From NCBI GenBank assembly GCA_002437285.1, contig DJOV01000089.1, positions 1-44,084 on the forward strand: 44,084 nt of DNA. Reading direction: 5' to 3'. Source of the stretch: Prevotella sp. UBA6429. Its GTDB lineage: Bacteria > Bacteroidota > Bacteroidia > Bacteroidales > Bacteroidaceae. Positions 7,962 to 16,572 of this stretch are shown in pieces; the first letter of the stretch is position 1, and every line of letters starts with the position of its first letter. Below the pieces are notes generated by a model. The model made no database searches, had not been told where the DNA came from, and saw only the letters and a list, made by a program, of their open reading frames with translations. A program made the position numbers and the translations under genes.

Positions 7962-9212
7962 TCACTTCTTGTCCAAGCCATATTGCTTGATGCGGCGATA
8001 GAGCGTTCGGTCGGAGATGCCCAGTTCCTGGGCAGCTTTCTTCCTGTTTCCGTTGTTGCGCTCCAAGGCCTTTTCCACCATTTGGCGTCCCAGGTCGCTC
8101 AGGTTGAGACATTCCTGTTCGGGCTTGATCTCTTCCGCCACAGCTTCCTCCGCTGAAGGGGTGTAGGGAGAGAGCCGCGGATCACGGCTGCTGATGGCCG
8201 GCACATGCTCTTTGGCACTGTCAATAAAGCCCGACGAGAAGTGGCTGGCCACATCATGCAGGTCACGATTCTCGTCAATCTGCTTGCGCAGCGTCGACAC
8301 GTCACGCCGCAAGTCAGCGATGTTACCCCTCAATTCATAGAGAATCTTATAGAGGATCTCCCGCTCACTCTCATAAGAGTGTTGCCCAGGCTGGTTGATG
8401 GTGGCCAGTTCCGTGCTCTCCGGATCTTGGGGAATAAACCGTCTCAAGGTCTCCACGCCAATCTCTCGCTGTTCGCTCAGCACCGACATCTGTTCCGTGA
8501 TATTCTTCAGCTGGCGCACATTGCCCGGCCACTTGTATTGCAGCATCATCTTCTTCGCCTCCTCGGTCAACGTAATCTTGGGAAGCCTATACTTGTCGGC
8601 CATCTGCATGGCAAAGAGCCTGAAAAGCAACAGGATGTCCTCTCCCCTATCGCGCAAAGGCGGCATCTGGATGGGAATGGTGTTCAGGCGGTAATAGAGG
8701 TCTTCGCGAAAGCGTCCTTCTGAGATGGCCTTCCGCATGTTGACATTGGTGGCGGCCACGATGCGCACATCAGTCTTGCGTATCTCCTGTCCCCCCACAC
8801 GGATGTATTCGCCTGTCTCAAGCACCCTCAGCAACCGGGCCTGGGTGGCCATGGGCAGTTCTCCCACCTCGTCAAGGAAGATGGTGCCCTTGTTGGCCAC
8901 GCCAAAGTAGCCTTCGCTCTCACCGATGGCTCCGGTGTAGGCGCCCTTCTCGTGTCCGAACAGCTCACTGTCGATGGTGCCCTCGGGTATCGATCCGCAG
9001 TTGATGGCAAAGTAGCGCTCTCTCCTGCGGGGCGAATTGTCGTGTATGACCCTTGGCACAATCTCCTTGCCCACGCCGCTCTCACCGACGATGAGCACGC
9101 TCAAGTCAGTGGGAGCCACCTGCAAGGCCACATCAAGCGCATGGCATAACCCTTCGCTGTTGCCCACGATGTTGTACCGTTGTTTTATCTTTTGCAGTTC
9201 TGACGTATTCAT
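7962..9212 (-). CDS. Sigma54-interaction (AAA+) Fis-family transcriptional activator
   Basis: A 416-residue activator of RpoN-type RNA polymerase with no receiver or sensor domain ahead of the AAA+ module. Walker A is GESGVGKE (43-50), the sigma54-contact loop is GAYTGA (90-95), and Walker B is GTIFLDEVGEL (109-119). The arginine-finger region and WPGNVRQLKN follow. The C-terminal Fis-type helix-turn-helix is NRKKAAQELGISDRTLYRRI. The lack of an input domain suggests control by its own level or by a partner. It heads the lptE-TPR-secG run; in this block the protein may have an envelope-related role, which is inference. Confidence 0.93.
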   Translation of the reverse strand: MNTSELQKIKQRYNIVGNSEGLCHALDVALQVAPTDLSVLIVGESGVGKEIVPRVIHDNSPRRRERYFAINCGSIPEGTIDSELFGHEKGAYTGAIGESEGYFGVANKGTIFLDEVGELPMATQARLLRVLETGEYIRVGGQEIRKTDVRIVAATNVNMRKAISEGRFREDLYYRLNTIPIQMPPLRDRGEDILLLFRLFAMQMADKYRLPKITLTEEAKKMMLQYKWPGNVRQLKNITEQMSVLSEQREIGVETLRRFIPQDPESTELATINQPGQHSYESEREILYKILYELRGNIADLRRDVSTLRKQIDENRDLHDVASHFSSGFIDSAKEHVPAISSRDPRLSPYTPSAEEAVAEEIKPEQECLNLSDLGRQMVEKALERNNGNRKKAAQELGISDRTLYRRIKQYGLDKK

Positions 9213-9219
9213 TGGATGA

Positions 9220-9251
9220 CAAAATTACACATTTTTCGAGAAACCCGCAAA
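9220..9251 (-). promoter_or_regulatory. Consensus promoter of the sigma54 activator/lptE/secG operon
   Basis: On the minus strand TTTG (9248-9251), a 20-nt spacer and TAATTTTG (9220-9227) match the consensus exactly. Only 7 nt separate the -7 box from the ATG at 9212, so the mRNA should have almost no leader. Confidence 0.8.
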
Positions 9252-9268
9252 AATGGCAGTCGTTTTTA

Positions 9269-10294
9269 TTATTTCTCTTTTTTTTCAAGTTTGATGAGCA
9301 ACAAGCCGATGCCTGTCCACACCAGTTCCCTCATTCTCACGATGAGGGCGACAAAGATGCCTGCGCTGGCACTGATGCCCAACGTCGTGGTGGACATGAG
9401 GAAGCCTCCCTCACGCCCTCCCAACTGCAGAGGCATGAAGAACAACAGATTGGCGAAGAGCGATGTGAAAGCAAGCACCAAGACACAGTTCAGGTAATTG
9501 ACACTTGGCATGAGCACGAGCAAGATGAAGAAGATCTCCAAAGCCGAACAGATACGGCACGCCAGTTCCAGGCCCACCGCTCCCATAAAGTTATAGGGGT
9601 TCTGAGTGTGAAGCGCCGCAATCTGGTTGTCGATATTGTCCAACTGCTCGCGGTGGCGCTCCACAAACGGCCTTGCCCACTTCTTGACAAAAGGAATGTG
9701 TCTTAGCAGATTCATGACCCTGTTGGCCAGTCCCTTGCGGTAGCCGGCAATGAAAAACCAGATGCCCAGCAGGCAGAAAGCCGCAATGGCCGCCATGAGC
9801 AAGCCCATGAACAGGTTGACTGGTTGCGTGCAGAGATAAAGTGCCACCGAGATCAGCCAAAACCAAAAGTGGCTAAAAATGTGGGTCATGGCATAGAGGA
9901 TGACCGACGATGAAGCTTTCTCCGTGCCGATCTTGGGTGCCAGTTCCATGATGCGATAGGGCTCGCCACCCATGAGGCCGCCCGGCGTCGCATAGTTGAG
10001 CGCGAATCCAGACACGGCAACTTTGTAAAGCCAGAAAAAGGAGATTTTCTTCGGCTGCTCACCATTGCCCGTCTTGTCACCCGCAACACGCTGGCTGCAC
10101 ACGCCCTTGATGATGAGGTACCAGGACGCGGTGTTGAAGACATAGAGAAACGCCCACAACACCAGCACCGCCACAAACCAATAGCCTGCATGGCGAAGTC
10201 CCTGCCACACCTGCGCGAAGTCGAGCTGCGTGACCATGATGACGAGCACCAGCAGTCCGAAGACAAAGAATGCGTTCTGATATTTTTTCTTCAT
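9269..10294 (-). CDS. Flippase-like integral membrane protein (UPF0104 / lysylphosphatidylglycerol synthase TM-like)
   Basis: A 341-residue polytopic membrane protein with about seven to eight hydrophobic segments, beginning right after MKKKYQNA. Motifs of the flippase-like family are seen: [18 protein letters not shown] in the middle, and [15 protein letters not shown] near the C-terminus. Proteins of this family are found with lipid or glycan transport; the substrate is not known here. It lacks the soluble aminoacyl-transferase domain of MprF. It is 59 nt downstream of pdxA and likely co-transcribed. Confidence 0.82.
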   Translation of the reverse strand: MKKKYQNAFFVFGLLVLVIMVTQLDFAQVWQGLRHAGYWFVAVLVLWAFLYVFNTASWYLIIKGVCSQRVAGDKTGNGEQPKKISFFWLYKVAVSGFALNYATPGGLMGGEPYRIMELAPKIGTEKASSSVILYAMTHIFSHFWFWLISVALYLCTQPVNLFMGLLMAAIAAFCLLGIWFFIAGYRKGLANRVMNLLRHIPFVKKWARPFVERHREQLDNIDNQIAALHTQNPYNFMGAVGLELACRICSALEIFFILLVLMPSVNYLNCVLVLAFTSLFANLLFFMPLQLGGREGGFLMSTTTLGISASAGIFVALIVRMRELVWTGIGLLLIKLEKKEK

Positions 10295-10353
10295 GATCCG
10301 AAGATGGATTATGGACTATGAAGGCAAGAAGCCTCCACAGTCACCTGTTGACA

Positions 10354-11472
10354 TCATTTGCGCTGCTCCCTACTGGTGCTCTCGCGCTTCTTGGGGATAG
10401 AGAACCTCACCTTTTCACTCTCGTCCTTGCGCTCATGATAGAGCTTGGGCAGCGGATTGGCCAGTGGCTCGTCATAGCTGGCACGGTTGCGGAACCCGTC
10501 GATAGCCTGCCAGATGGCATGGCGGAACGCCGTGGCGTCAGCCGTCCCCTTGCCTGCGATGGCGTAATCGGGGCCCTGGTCTGAGGCCGCACAGACCAGC
10601 GGCAGGCCACCGAGATAGTGGATGCTGTCTTGCGGCAACAGAGCATTGAAGGGAGCCACGCCCTGGTCGTGATACATGGCCAGGATACCGTCGAACGCGG
10701 CGAAGTCACCATTGGCAAAGAACTCGTCGGCCAGATAGGGCCCGAAGACGCAGACATCCTCCCCGGCCAGTTGCTTGACGGCCGGTATGATAGCCTCCGC
10801 CTCTTCCTTGCCCGGACGCTCCGCGCTATGGTTGGGATTGAGTGCCAGCACGGCCACACGCGGGCTTGAGATGCGGAAGTCACGGCGCAAGGTGTCGGCA
10901 AACACCTTGATCCGGCTGGCCACAGCCTCCTGCGTGATGGCTGCAGGCACATCCTTCAGCGCCACGTCATCGGTCACCAGCGCCACCCTCAGGTTGCCGT
11001 TCACCAAGATGTCAACCGCCTTCTGCCCCTCACTGAGGCATTGCTCGATAAACTTGTCGCTGTTGGGGAAGGCAAAGCCATCGATATGCATGTTGTCCTT
11101 GTTGATAGGACACGTCACAAGCACATCAAACAGTCCGTCCTTATAGTCGGTGATGGCCTTGTCGAGCGCCTTCACCGCTGCACGGCTGGCATCCTGCGAA
11201 GGCACGCCCAGCTCCACCTTCACCTCTTCGTCAAACACCGGAAGCAGGTTGACCTTGCCCTCCTGCGCCTCTTCGGCCGTATTGACGATGGTGAAGTTGC
11301 CCGTCACGCCAAGAGCCTTGGCGTGATAGGTTGCTATCTTGGGTGAACCATATATAATAGGTGTGCACATGTCGAGCATCTCAGGCTCCTCAAACGCCTT
11401 GAAGATCAACTCATAACCGACACCGTTAGTGTCTCCGTGGGTGATGGCCACGCGTATTTTCTGATTGTCCAT
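10354..11472 (-). CDS. pdxA: 4-hydroxythreonine-4-phosphate dehydrogenase PdxA
   Basis: A 372-residue enzyme of the DXP-dependent pyridoxal 5'-phosphate pathway that oxidises 4-phosphohydroxy-L-threonine with NAD. The N-terminus (IRVAITHGDTNGVGYELIFK) is the PdxA start with the GD.NG.G pattern. VTCPINKDNMH is the substrate/metal region, and AMYHDQGVAPFN holds the conserved metal-binding His. The C-terminal SDQGPDYAIAGKGTAD is the usual D.G...A.G.G..D motif. About 25 polar, charged residues follow the usual end. It is 88 nt after the DUF4837 gene in an order common in Bacteroidales. Confidence 0.95.
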   Translation of the reverse strand: MDNQKIRVAITHGDTNGVGYELIFKAFEEPEMLDMCTPIIYGSPKIATYHAKALGVTGNFTIVNTAEEAQEGKVNLLPVFDEEVKVELGVPSQDASRAAVKALDKAITDYKDGLFDVLVTCPINKDNMHIDGFAFPNSDKFIEQCLSEGQKAVDILVNGNLRVALVTDDVALKDVPAAITQEAVASRIKVFADTLRRDFRISSPRVAVLALNPNHSAERPGKEEAEAIIPAVKQLAGEDVCVFGPYLADEFFANGDFAAFDGILAMYHDQGVAPFNALLPQDSIHYLGGLPLVCAASDQGPDYAIAGKGTADATAFRHAIWQAIDGFRNRASYDEPLANPLPKLYHERKDESEKVRFSIPKKRESTSREQRK

Positions 11473-11560
11473 ATTTTGCTATTTCCTTATGATTATTTAC
11501 TGATACTGTTTATTTTCCTGATGGTTTTCCGTGCATGAGGTTCGCGCTTCCGCAAGCCGT

Positions 11561-12607
11561 TTAGCGCTTGTCCCACTGTAAGGTGTAGAGTACGGCCTCC
11601 AGCCGTCGGATGGCATTGCGCTTAGCTTGTCCCGGTGCGAAGACAAAGCCTTCCGCCACCACGGCCCCGCTCGCAGGAGTCTTCCTCCCATCCTTGTCCG
11701 TCCTCACCAGCCGGCGACTGACAAACGGTCCGCCCATGTCGTCGCCCCGCATCTCCCACAAGCCCCTGTAGAGCGTCATGGGAGCATGCGCCTCATCATG
11801 ATGGCGGAGCCAAAAGCGACGGTCCTTCTCTTCCCTGAAAACCAGACGGCTGGCGACCGTCGGAGCGACGGTGGTCATCCACATGGAGTCCGTTTCGCCC
11901 TTGATGTTCCGCCGAAGTGCCGAGTCACGCAGTGCGACAAAGTTGCCCACGCCACCATTCCCGGCAAAGGCCGACCGCTCGTCAGCAGCCTCCGATGAAT
12001 GTTCGCGGTAGATCACGATGTTCTGCATCGTCGTCGAACCGTTGTCGCTCAGCCAAACGAAGTCTTGGCCACGCTTGCTGGCTACCATGTCGACCGGTAT
12101 CCAGATGGACACCCCAAACATTCGCTTGACCATCCGCTCAGCGTTGGCGTTGCGCTTGTGTCTCAGCAGGGCAAGCGTCTTGTTGGCCTCAGCCCTATTG
12201 AGCAACGTGCGCACCGTCGTCGCCACCCCCTGCGCATACTGTCTCAACGCACGCAGAGACGGGGTTCCAATGCGCACCACCATCTGTGGCTTGGCCCAGA
12301 CATTCCTCTCGTAGCCCACATGAGGGCGTTCAAAGGTTTCCGGGTCGACGGTGACGATGACGATGTTGCGTGCCTGGCGCAGGGAAGCGTTAAACCTCGC
12401 GCTGTCGATGGCCGACACATCAAACGACGGTTCGCTCTGGGGCAAGCCTTCCACATCCGTTTCGAGCATCTGCCTGACAACGCCCTCGCGGTCGCCCACG
12501 AGCAACACCTCATAGAGCCGTCCGCCCGAAGGGGGCAACAGGCCGCCTGAGCCCGTGCAAGCCATGAGCGACAGGCAGACCATCAGACAGGCAAGCACTC
12601 TTGTCAT
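11561..12607 (-). CDS. DUF4837 family lipoprotein
   Basis: A 348-residue predicted lipoprotein with the signal MTRVLACLMVCLSLMAC (Cys17). The mature part starts with GGLLPPSGGRLYEVLLVGD and has the DUF4837 features: RNIVIVTVDP, YERNVWAKPQ, WIPVDMVASK, FVWLSDN and a C-terminal GFVFAPGQAKRNAIRRLEAV. Its role is unknown; it should sit in the envelope. The start codon overlaps the rlmN stop by 4 nt (12604-12607), suggesting translational coupling. DUF4837 genes beside rlmN and pdxA are common in Bacteroidales, from memory. Confidence 0.85.
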   Translation of the reverse strand: MTRVLACLMVCLSLMACTGSGGLLPPSGGRLYEVLLVGDREGVVRQMLETDVEGLPQSEPSFDVSAIDSARFNASLRQARNIVIVTVDPETFERPHVGYERNVWAKPQMVVRIGTPSLRALRQYAQGVATTVRTLLNRAEANKTLALLRHKRNANAERMVKRMFGVSIWIPVDMVASKRGQDFVWLSDNGSTTMQNIVIYREHSSEAADERSAFAGNGGVGNFVALRDSALRRNIKGETDSMWMTTVAPTVASRLVFREEKDRRFWLRHHDEAHAPMTLYRGLWEMRGDDMGGPFVSRRLVRTDKDGRKTPASGAVVAEGFVFAPGQAKRNAIRRLEAVLYTLQWDKR

Positions 12608-13674
12608 CGTTTCTCCTCATGGCGCACCTCTCCAATCTTCTTGGAGGTGCTGAGCAGGCCACAGGCCGCATAGATGTCTTGCCCCCGCGAGGCGCGTATG
12701 GTGGTGAAGACACCGTGGCCGGTGAGATAATCGCGAAACTCCTCCATCCTCCGTTCATCTGTGCCATGCAGGGGCACATCAGGTATCTGATGGAAGCGAA
12801 TGAGATTGATGCGGCAAGTCAGGCCCTTGAGGAGCTTGACGATCTGGCGCGCATGGTCCAGCGTATCGTTGACACCACCGAAGACAATGTACTCGAAAGA
12901 CAAGCGGCGCTGATGGGCAAAGTCGTAGTTGCGCAACAGGTCGACGATCTTCTCGATAGGCATGGCCTTCTCTGCGGGCATGAGTTGAGCGCGAAGCGCA
13001 TGGCTGGGCGCATGGAGGCTGATGGCCACGTGGCAGTCGCTCTCCTCGAGAAAGCGCTGGAGCTTATCCTTGATGCCCACCGAACTGACCGTGATGCGCT
13101 TGGGGCTCCACGCCCAGCCATAGTCGGCGGTCAGTATCTCGGTGGAGCGCAAGACGTTGTCGAGGTTGTCCATCGGCTCGCCCTGCCCCATATAGACGAT
13201 ATTGGTCAGCTTGTCCACCTCAGGCAGACTGTAGATCTGGTTGAGGATGTCGGCCACGGTGAGATAGCCTTCAAAGCCCTGCTTGCCCGTCTGGCAGAAC
13301 AGGCAGTTCATCTTGCAGCCCACCTCACACGAGACGCAGAGCGTGGCCCGGTCGTCTTCGGGGATGTAGACTGTCTCGACAAACTTGACGCCCTGACTGT
13401 CGTCCGGGCGTGTGGTTCTCACGGGGAAGAGATACTTGATGGTGCCGTCCTTTGAGTGCTGGGCATCGATGGGTGCGGCGCACCCCACCTCATACGCTTC
13501 AGCCAGCCGCGCACGATTGGCCTTGGATATGTTGGTCATCTCGTCGATGCTCTTGACGTGGCTGCCATAAATCCATTTGGCAATCTGCCCTCCTGCGAAA
13601 GCGGGCATTCCCAAGGAAGAGGCCACTTCTTTCAGTTCGGCGAGCGTCATGCCGAGTAATGTTTTCTTCTTCAT
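12604..13674 (-). CDS. rlmN: Dual-specificity RNA methyltransferase RlmN
   Basis: A 356-residue radical SAM enzyme that methylates C2 of A2503 in 23S rRNA and of A37 in some tRNAs. The 4Fe-4S ligands are C120, C124 and C127 in GCKMNCLFC. C113 matches E. coli C118 and C338 (AACGLL) matches the methyl-carrying C355. Other family motifs are NIVYMGQGEPMDN and SLHAPSHALR. The start is MKKKTLLGM at 13674. A -7 box lies only 5 nt upstream. It leads the run rlmN-DUF4837-pdxA-flippase. Confidence 0.96.
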   Translation of the reverse strand: MKKKTLLGMTLAELKEVASSLGMPAFAGGQIAKWIYGSHVKSIDEMTNISKANRARLAEAYEVGCAAPIDAQHSKDGTIKYLFPVRTTRPDDSQGVKFVETVYIPEDDRATLCVSCEVGCKMNCLFCQTGKQGFEGYLTVADILNQIYSLPEVDKLTNIVYMGQGEPMDNLDNVLRSTEILTADYGWAWSPKRITVSSVGIKDKLQRFLEESDCHVAISLHAPSHALRAQLMPAEKAMPIEKIVDLLRNYDFAHQRRLSFEYIVFGGVNDTLDHARQIVKLLKGLTCRINLIRFHQIPDVPLHGTDERRMEEFRDYLTGHGVFTTIRASRGQDIYAACGLLSTSKKIGEVRHEEKR

Positions 13675-13679
13675 CTCTG

Positions 13680-13687
13680 CAAAGATA
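13680..13687 (-). promoter_or_regulatory. -7 box immediately before rlmN
   Basis: TATCTTTG on the minus strand ends 5 nt before the rlmN ATG, so a transcript from here would be leaderless or nearly so. No good TTTG is present at -33. Confidence 0.55.
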
Positions 13688-13729
13688 CAAATTTTTTGAA
13701 AAAGCTACACGTATTGTGGGTTAAAATCG

Positions 13730-13835
13730 CTATCTTTGCATAGGATAGGCTGCACTCGGCAATTTGAAAGCAAGCTTTCATTGCGCTCATTTGCACTATC
13801 CTTGCATAGGATAGGCTGCACTCGGCAATTTGAAA
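13730..13835. repeat. Pair of 40-bp direct repeats carrying a -7-like box
   Basis: Copy 1 (13730-13769) and copy 2 (13796-13835) share the 40-bp unit CTATC(T/C)TTGCATAGGATAGG..., with one mismatch and a 66-bp period. Each copy starts with TATC(T/C)TTG, a -7-like box on the plus strand at 13731-13738 and near 13797. CTATCC/GGATAG and GAAAGC/GCTTTC give small inverted repeats. The unit is non-coding; a 119-residue antisense frame through it shows the peptide FQIAECSLSYA twice. Confidence 0.85.
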
Positions 13836-13856
13836 ACGGCTTCTCCAACTTATATC

Positions 13857-15296
13857 ATGGACATGAAACAGAATCCGACAAGCACCGGCATACATAAAGA
13901 AAAAGTGGGGACGGCAAACGCTCTCCACCAGGAACCTCACGTCACAGTGGGCATCGTCAGCGGCGAGCGCATCTGCTTCTCGCTCAACAAGCCTTATGAC
14001 ACAAACGGCTCTCTGGCCACAGGCGACCAACAGGTCTCAGTCGCCGACGGCGCCATCATGTGGCAGGGCACGCGTCACCGCGAACTGGCTTTTCGCCCCA
14101 CGACGCCCGAAGCGTCGTTCTCGCTGAAGGATGTGACTATCGGTGTCAACTTCCACTGGGAGCGCAAGGAGACGCAGACTTTCTTGGGCTCATTGCGGTT
14201 TGTGGCCGATGGGCGGAAGATATGGGCCATCAACGAACTGCCGGTGGAGCAATATCTTGAAAGTGTGATCTCAAGTGAGATGAGTGCCACCTCCAGCCTG
14301 CAACTGCTCAAGGCTCACGCTGTCATCTCCCGCTCATGGTTGCTGGCCCAGATGGAGAAGCGACAGGCCGCTGCCCGCATGGCCACCTACCGACCTTCGT
14401 TTGTGGAGAGTGACGACACCCTCATCCGTTGGTATGACCGCCAGGACCACACGCTCTTCGACGTGTGTGCCGACGACCACTGCCAGCGCTACCAGGGCAT
14501 CACTAAAGAGACAAGCCCCCATGTGGCCGAGGCTATCCGGCAGACTCGCGGACAGATCCTGACCGACGGCGACGGCATCTGCGACGCGCGCTTCTCAAAG
14601 TGTTGCGGAGGTGTCATGGAGGAGTTTCAGTATTGCTGGGAAGACAGTCCGAAGCCTTACCTGCGTGCCGTGCGCGACTGGTTGCCGCCACGGTTGGCGA
14701 CTTTGGCATCAGCCGGCATCGACGCCCCTGCCCTGCCCGACCTCACACGGGAGGATCAGGCGGAGCGCTGGATACGCACCAGGCCTGAGAGCTTCTGCAA
14801 CACGGACGACAAGACCATTCTCTCACAAGTGCTCAACGACTACGACCAGGAGACCACCGACTTCTACCGCTGGCAGGTGGCTTATGCGCAAGACGAACTG
14901 GCGGCGCTGCTCCGCGAGAAGCTGGGCATCGACTTTGGTGCCATCCTTGACCTGGTGCCCATGGAACGGGGCAAGAGCGGCCGGCTCGTGACCCTGAAGA
15001 TTGTGGGCACACGCCACACGCTCACCATCGGCAAGGAACTGGAGATACGGCGCGCCCTGAGCAAATCACACCTCTACAGCTCGGCCTTCGTCGTGGACAA
15101 GGAGGGCATTGGCGGACAGGGCATCCCCGCCCGCTTTGTGCTCACGGGAGCCGGATGGGGACATGGCGTGGGCCTCTGCCAGATAGGCGCTGCGGTGATG
15201 GGAGAGCGCGGCTATGCCTACGACGAAATATTGGCCCATTACTATCCCGGCGCCACCATAACCAACTCATATCAATATCATCATGCAACATCATAA
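13857..15296 (+). CDS. SpoIID/LytB domain protein
   Basis: A 479-residue protein with the SpoIID/LytB domain, a family that includes peptidoglycan lytic transglycosylases which cut denuded glycan strands. The diagnostic stretch is INELPVEQYLESVISSEMSA followed by LLKAHAVISRSWLL. A second part has CCGGVMEEFQYCWED and the C-terminal GAGWGHGVGLCQIGA motif. No clear signal peptide is seen, which is odd for a wall enzyme. The longer frame begins at a TTG within the repeat, so ATG 13857 (or 13863) is chosen. Its stop overlaps the next gene by 14 nt. Confidence 0.9.
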   Translation: MDMKQNPTSTGIHKEKVGTANALHQEPHVTVGIVSGERICFSLNKPYDTNGSLATGDQQVSVADGAIMWQGTRHRELAFRPTTPEASFSLKDVTIGVNFHWERKETQTFLGSLRFVADGRKIWAINELPVEQYLESVISSEMSATSSLQLLKAHAVISRSWLLAQMEKRQAAARMATYRPSFVESDDTLIRWYDRQDHTLFDVCADDHCQRYQGITKETSPHVAEAIRQTRGQILTDGDGICDARFSKCCGGVMEEFQYCWEDSPKPYLRAVRDWLPPRLATLASAGIDAPALPDLTREDQAERWIRTRPESFCNTDDKTILSQVLNDYDQETTDFYRWQVAYAQDELAALLREKLGIDFGAILDLVPMERGKSGRLVTLKIVGTRHTLTIGKELEIRRALSKSHLYSSAFVVDKEGIGGQGIPARFVLTGAGWGHGVGLCQIGAAVMGERGYAYDEILAHYYPGATITNSYQYHHATS

Positions 15297-16572
15297 ACGA
15301 TCGCCCTGGCTATGGGTGCCGACACTGGCCTTCAGCGACGGTCTGCCTCTCGTGGCCGTCATGAGCATCTCTGTCATCTTGTACAAACAGCTCGGCTTGA
15401 GCAACGCTGCCATCACCTTCTACACCTCCTGGCTCTACCTGCCATGGGTGCTGAAACCCGTGCTGAGCCCCTTCGTGGACCTCATCAAGACCAAGCGCTG
15501 GTGGGTCATTGCCATGGAGCTGCTGCTGGGCGCGGCCTTGGGCGGTGTCGCCTTCACCATCCCCACGGCGCTGTGGATGCAGGGCACACTGTTCTTCTTC
15601 TGGGTCATGGCGTTCTCGGGAGCGTTCCATTGCATCGCCGCCGACGGTTTCTACATGCTGGGGCTCGACAGTCACCAGCAGGCGTGGTTCATGGGCATAC
15701 GCTCGGTGTTCGACCGTCTTGCCACCATTTTCGGACAAGGCGTCCTGGTGATGGCCGCCGGCAACCTGCAAGTAATCTTCCGCAACAGCATTGCTTACTC
15801 GTGGAGCTTGATGTTCTATGGCGTGGCGGGCCTGTTCTTGCTCTTGTGGCTGTGGCACAGCCAGGTCTTGCCCCGGCCGTCGGAAGACGTGTCGCGTCCG
15901 GGCATCAACATCCACACCATCTGGAGAGAGATAGCCAACACGTTCCGCACGTTTGTGCAAAAGGAGCAGGTGGTGGCGGCCCTGCTGTTCATCATGCTCT
16001 TCCGCATGCCCGAGGGCTTGCTGTCGAAGGTGTCATCGCTTTTCCTCATTGACGCCCCACACAACGGCGGACTGGGCCTGTCGCCACAAGAGTTTGGCCT
16101 GGTGCAGGGCACAGTGGGTGTCATCGGCGTGGCCCTGGGCGGCGTGTTCGGCGGCATCGCCGCCAGCAACGGGGGACTGCGCAAGTGGCGGTGGCCCATG
16201 GCCCTTGCCTTTGCCTTGCCGTCGTGGGTCTACGTCTTCTTGGGTTATGTGTTGCCCTCAAGCCTGTTGGCCATCAATGTCTGCGTGTTCATCGAGCAGT
16301 TTGGGTATGGGTTCGGACTGACGGCCTACATGCTTTACCTTATTTATTATAGTCGCGGAGCGTTCAAGACGAGCCACTACGCATTGGCGTCGGCCCTCAT
16401 GTCATTGTCGATGATGGTGCCGGGCCTTTTCGCCGGCACCTTACAGGAGATGTTGGGTTACCGTCACTTCTTCATCCTGGTCATCCTCTGTTGTTCGGTG
16501 ACATTCCTGGTGACGGCTTTTCTCAAGATTGACCCTCAGTTTGGTAAGCGTGACGGGGATGGAGGCAACTAA
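15283..16572 (+). CDS. MFS transporter, AmpG (muropeptide permease)-like
   Basis: A 429-residue major facilitator with about twelve hydrophobic segments. The start (SPWLWVPTLAFSDGLPLVAV) and the segment YLPWVLKPVLSPFVD are typical of AmpG-related permeases; the usual loop motif is K(T)KRWW. AmpG imports anhydro-muropeptides for cell-wall recycling. The preceding SpoIID/LytB gene, which could release such fragments, supports a cell-wall recycling role, though the substrate is inference. It overlaps the upstream gene by 14 nt and the downstream gene by 14 nt. Confidence 0.82.
   Translation: MQHHKRSPWLWVPTLAFSDGLPLVAVMSISVILYKQLGLSNAAITFYTSWLYLPWVLKPVLSPFVDLIKTKRWWVIAMELLLGAALGGVAFTIPTALWMQGTLFFFWVMAFSGAFHCIAADGFYMLGLDSHQQAWFMGIRSVFDRLATIFGQGVLVMAAGNLQVIFRNSIAYSWSLMFYGVAGLFLLLWLWHSQVLPRPSEDVSRPGINIHTIWREIANTFRTFVQKEQVVAALLFIMLFRMPEGLLSKVSSLFLIDAPHNGGLGLSPQEFGLVQGTVGVIGVALGGVFGGIAASNGGLRKWRWPMALAFALPSWVYVFLGYVLPSSLLAINVCVFIEQFGYGFGLTAYMLYLIYYSRGAFKTSHYALASALMSLSMMVPGLFAGTLQEMLGYRHFFILVILCCSVTFLVTAFLKIDPQFGKRDGDGGN

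Noticed and set aside
13671..14030. 119-residue minus-strand frame with a repeated peptide
   Set aside because: The repeated peptide comes from the 40-bp DNA repeat and the frame overlaps the SpoIID gene start.
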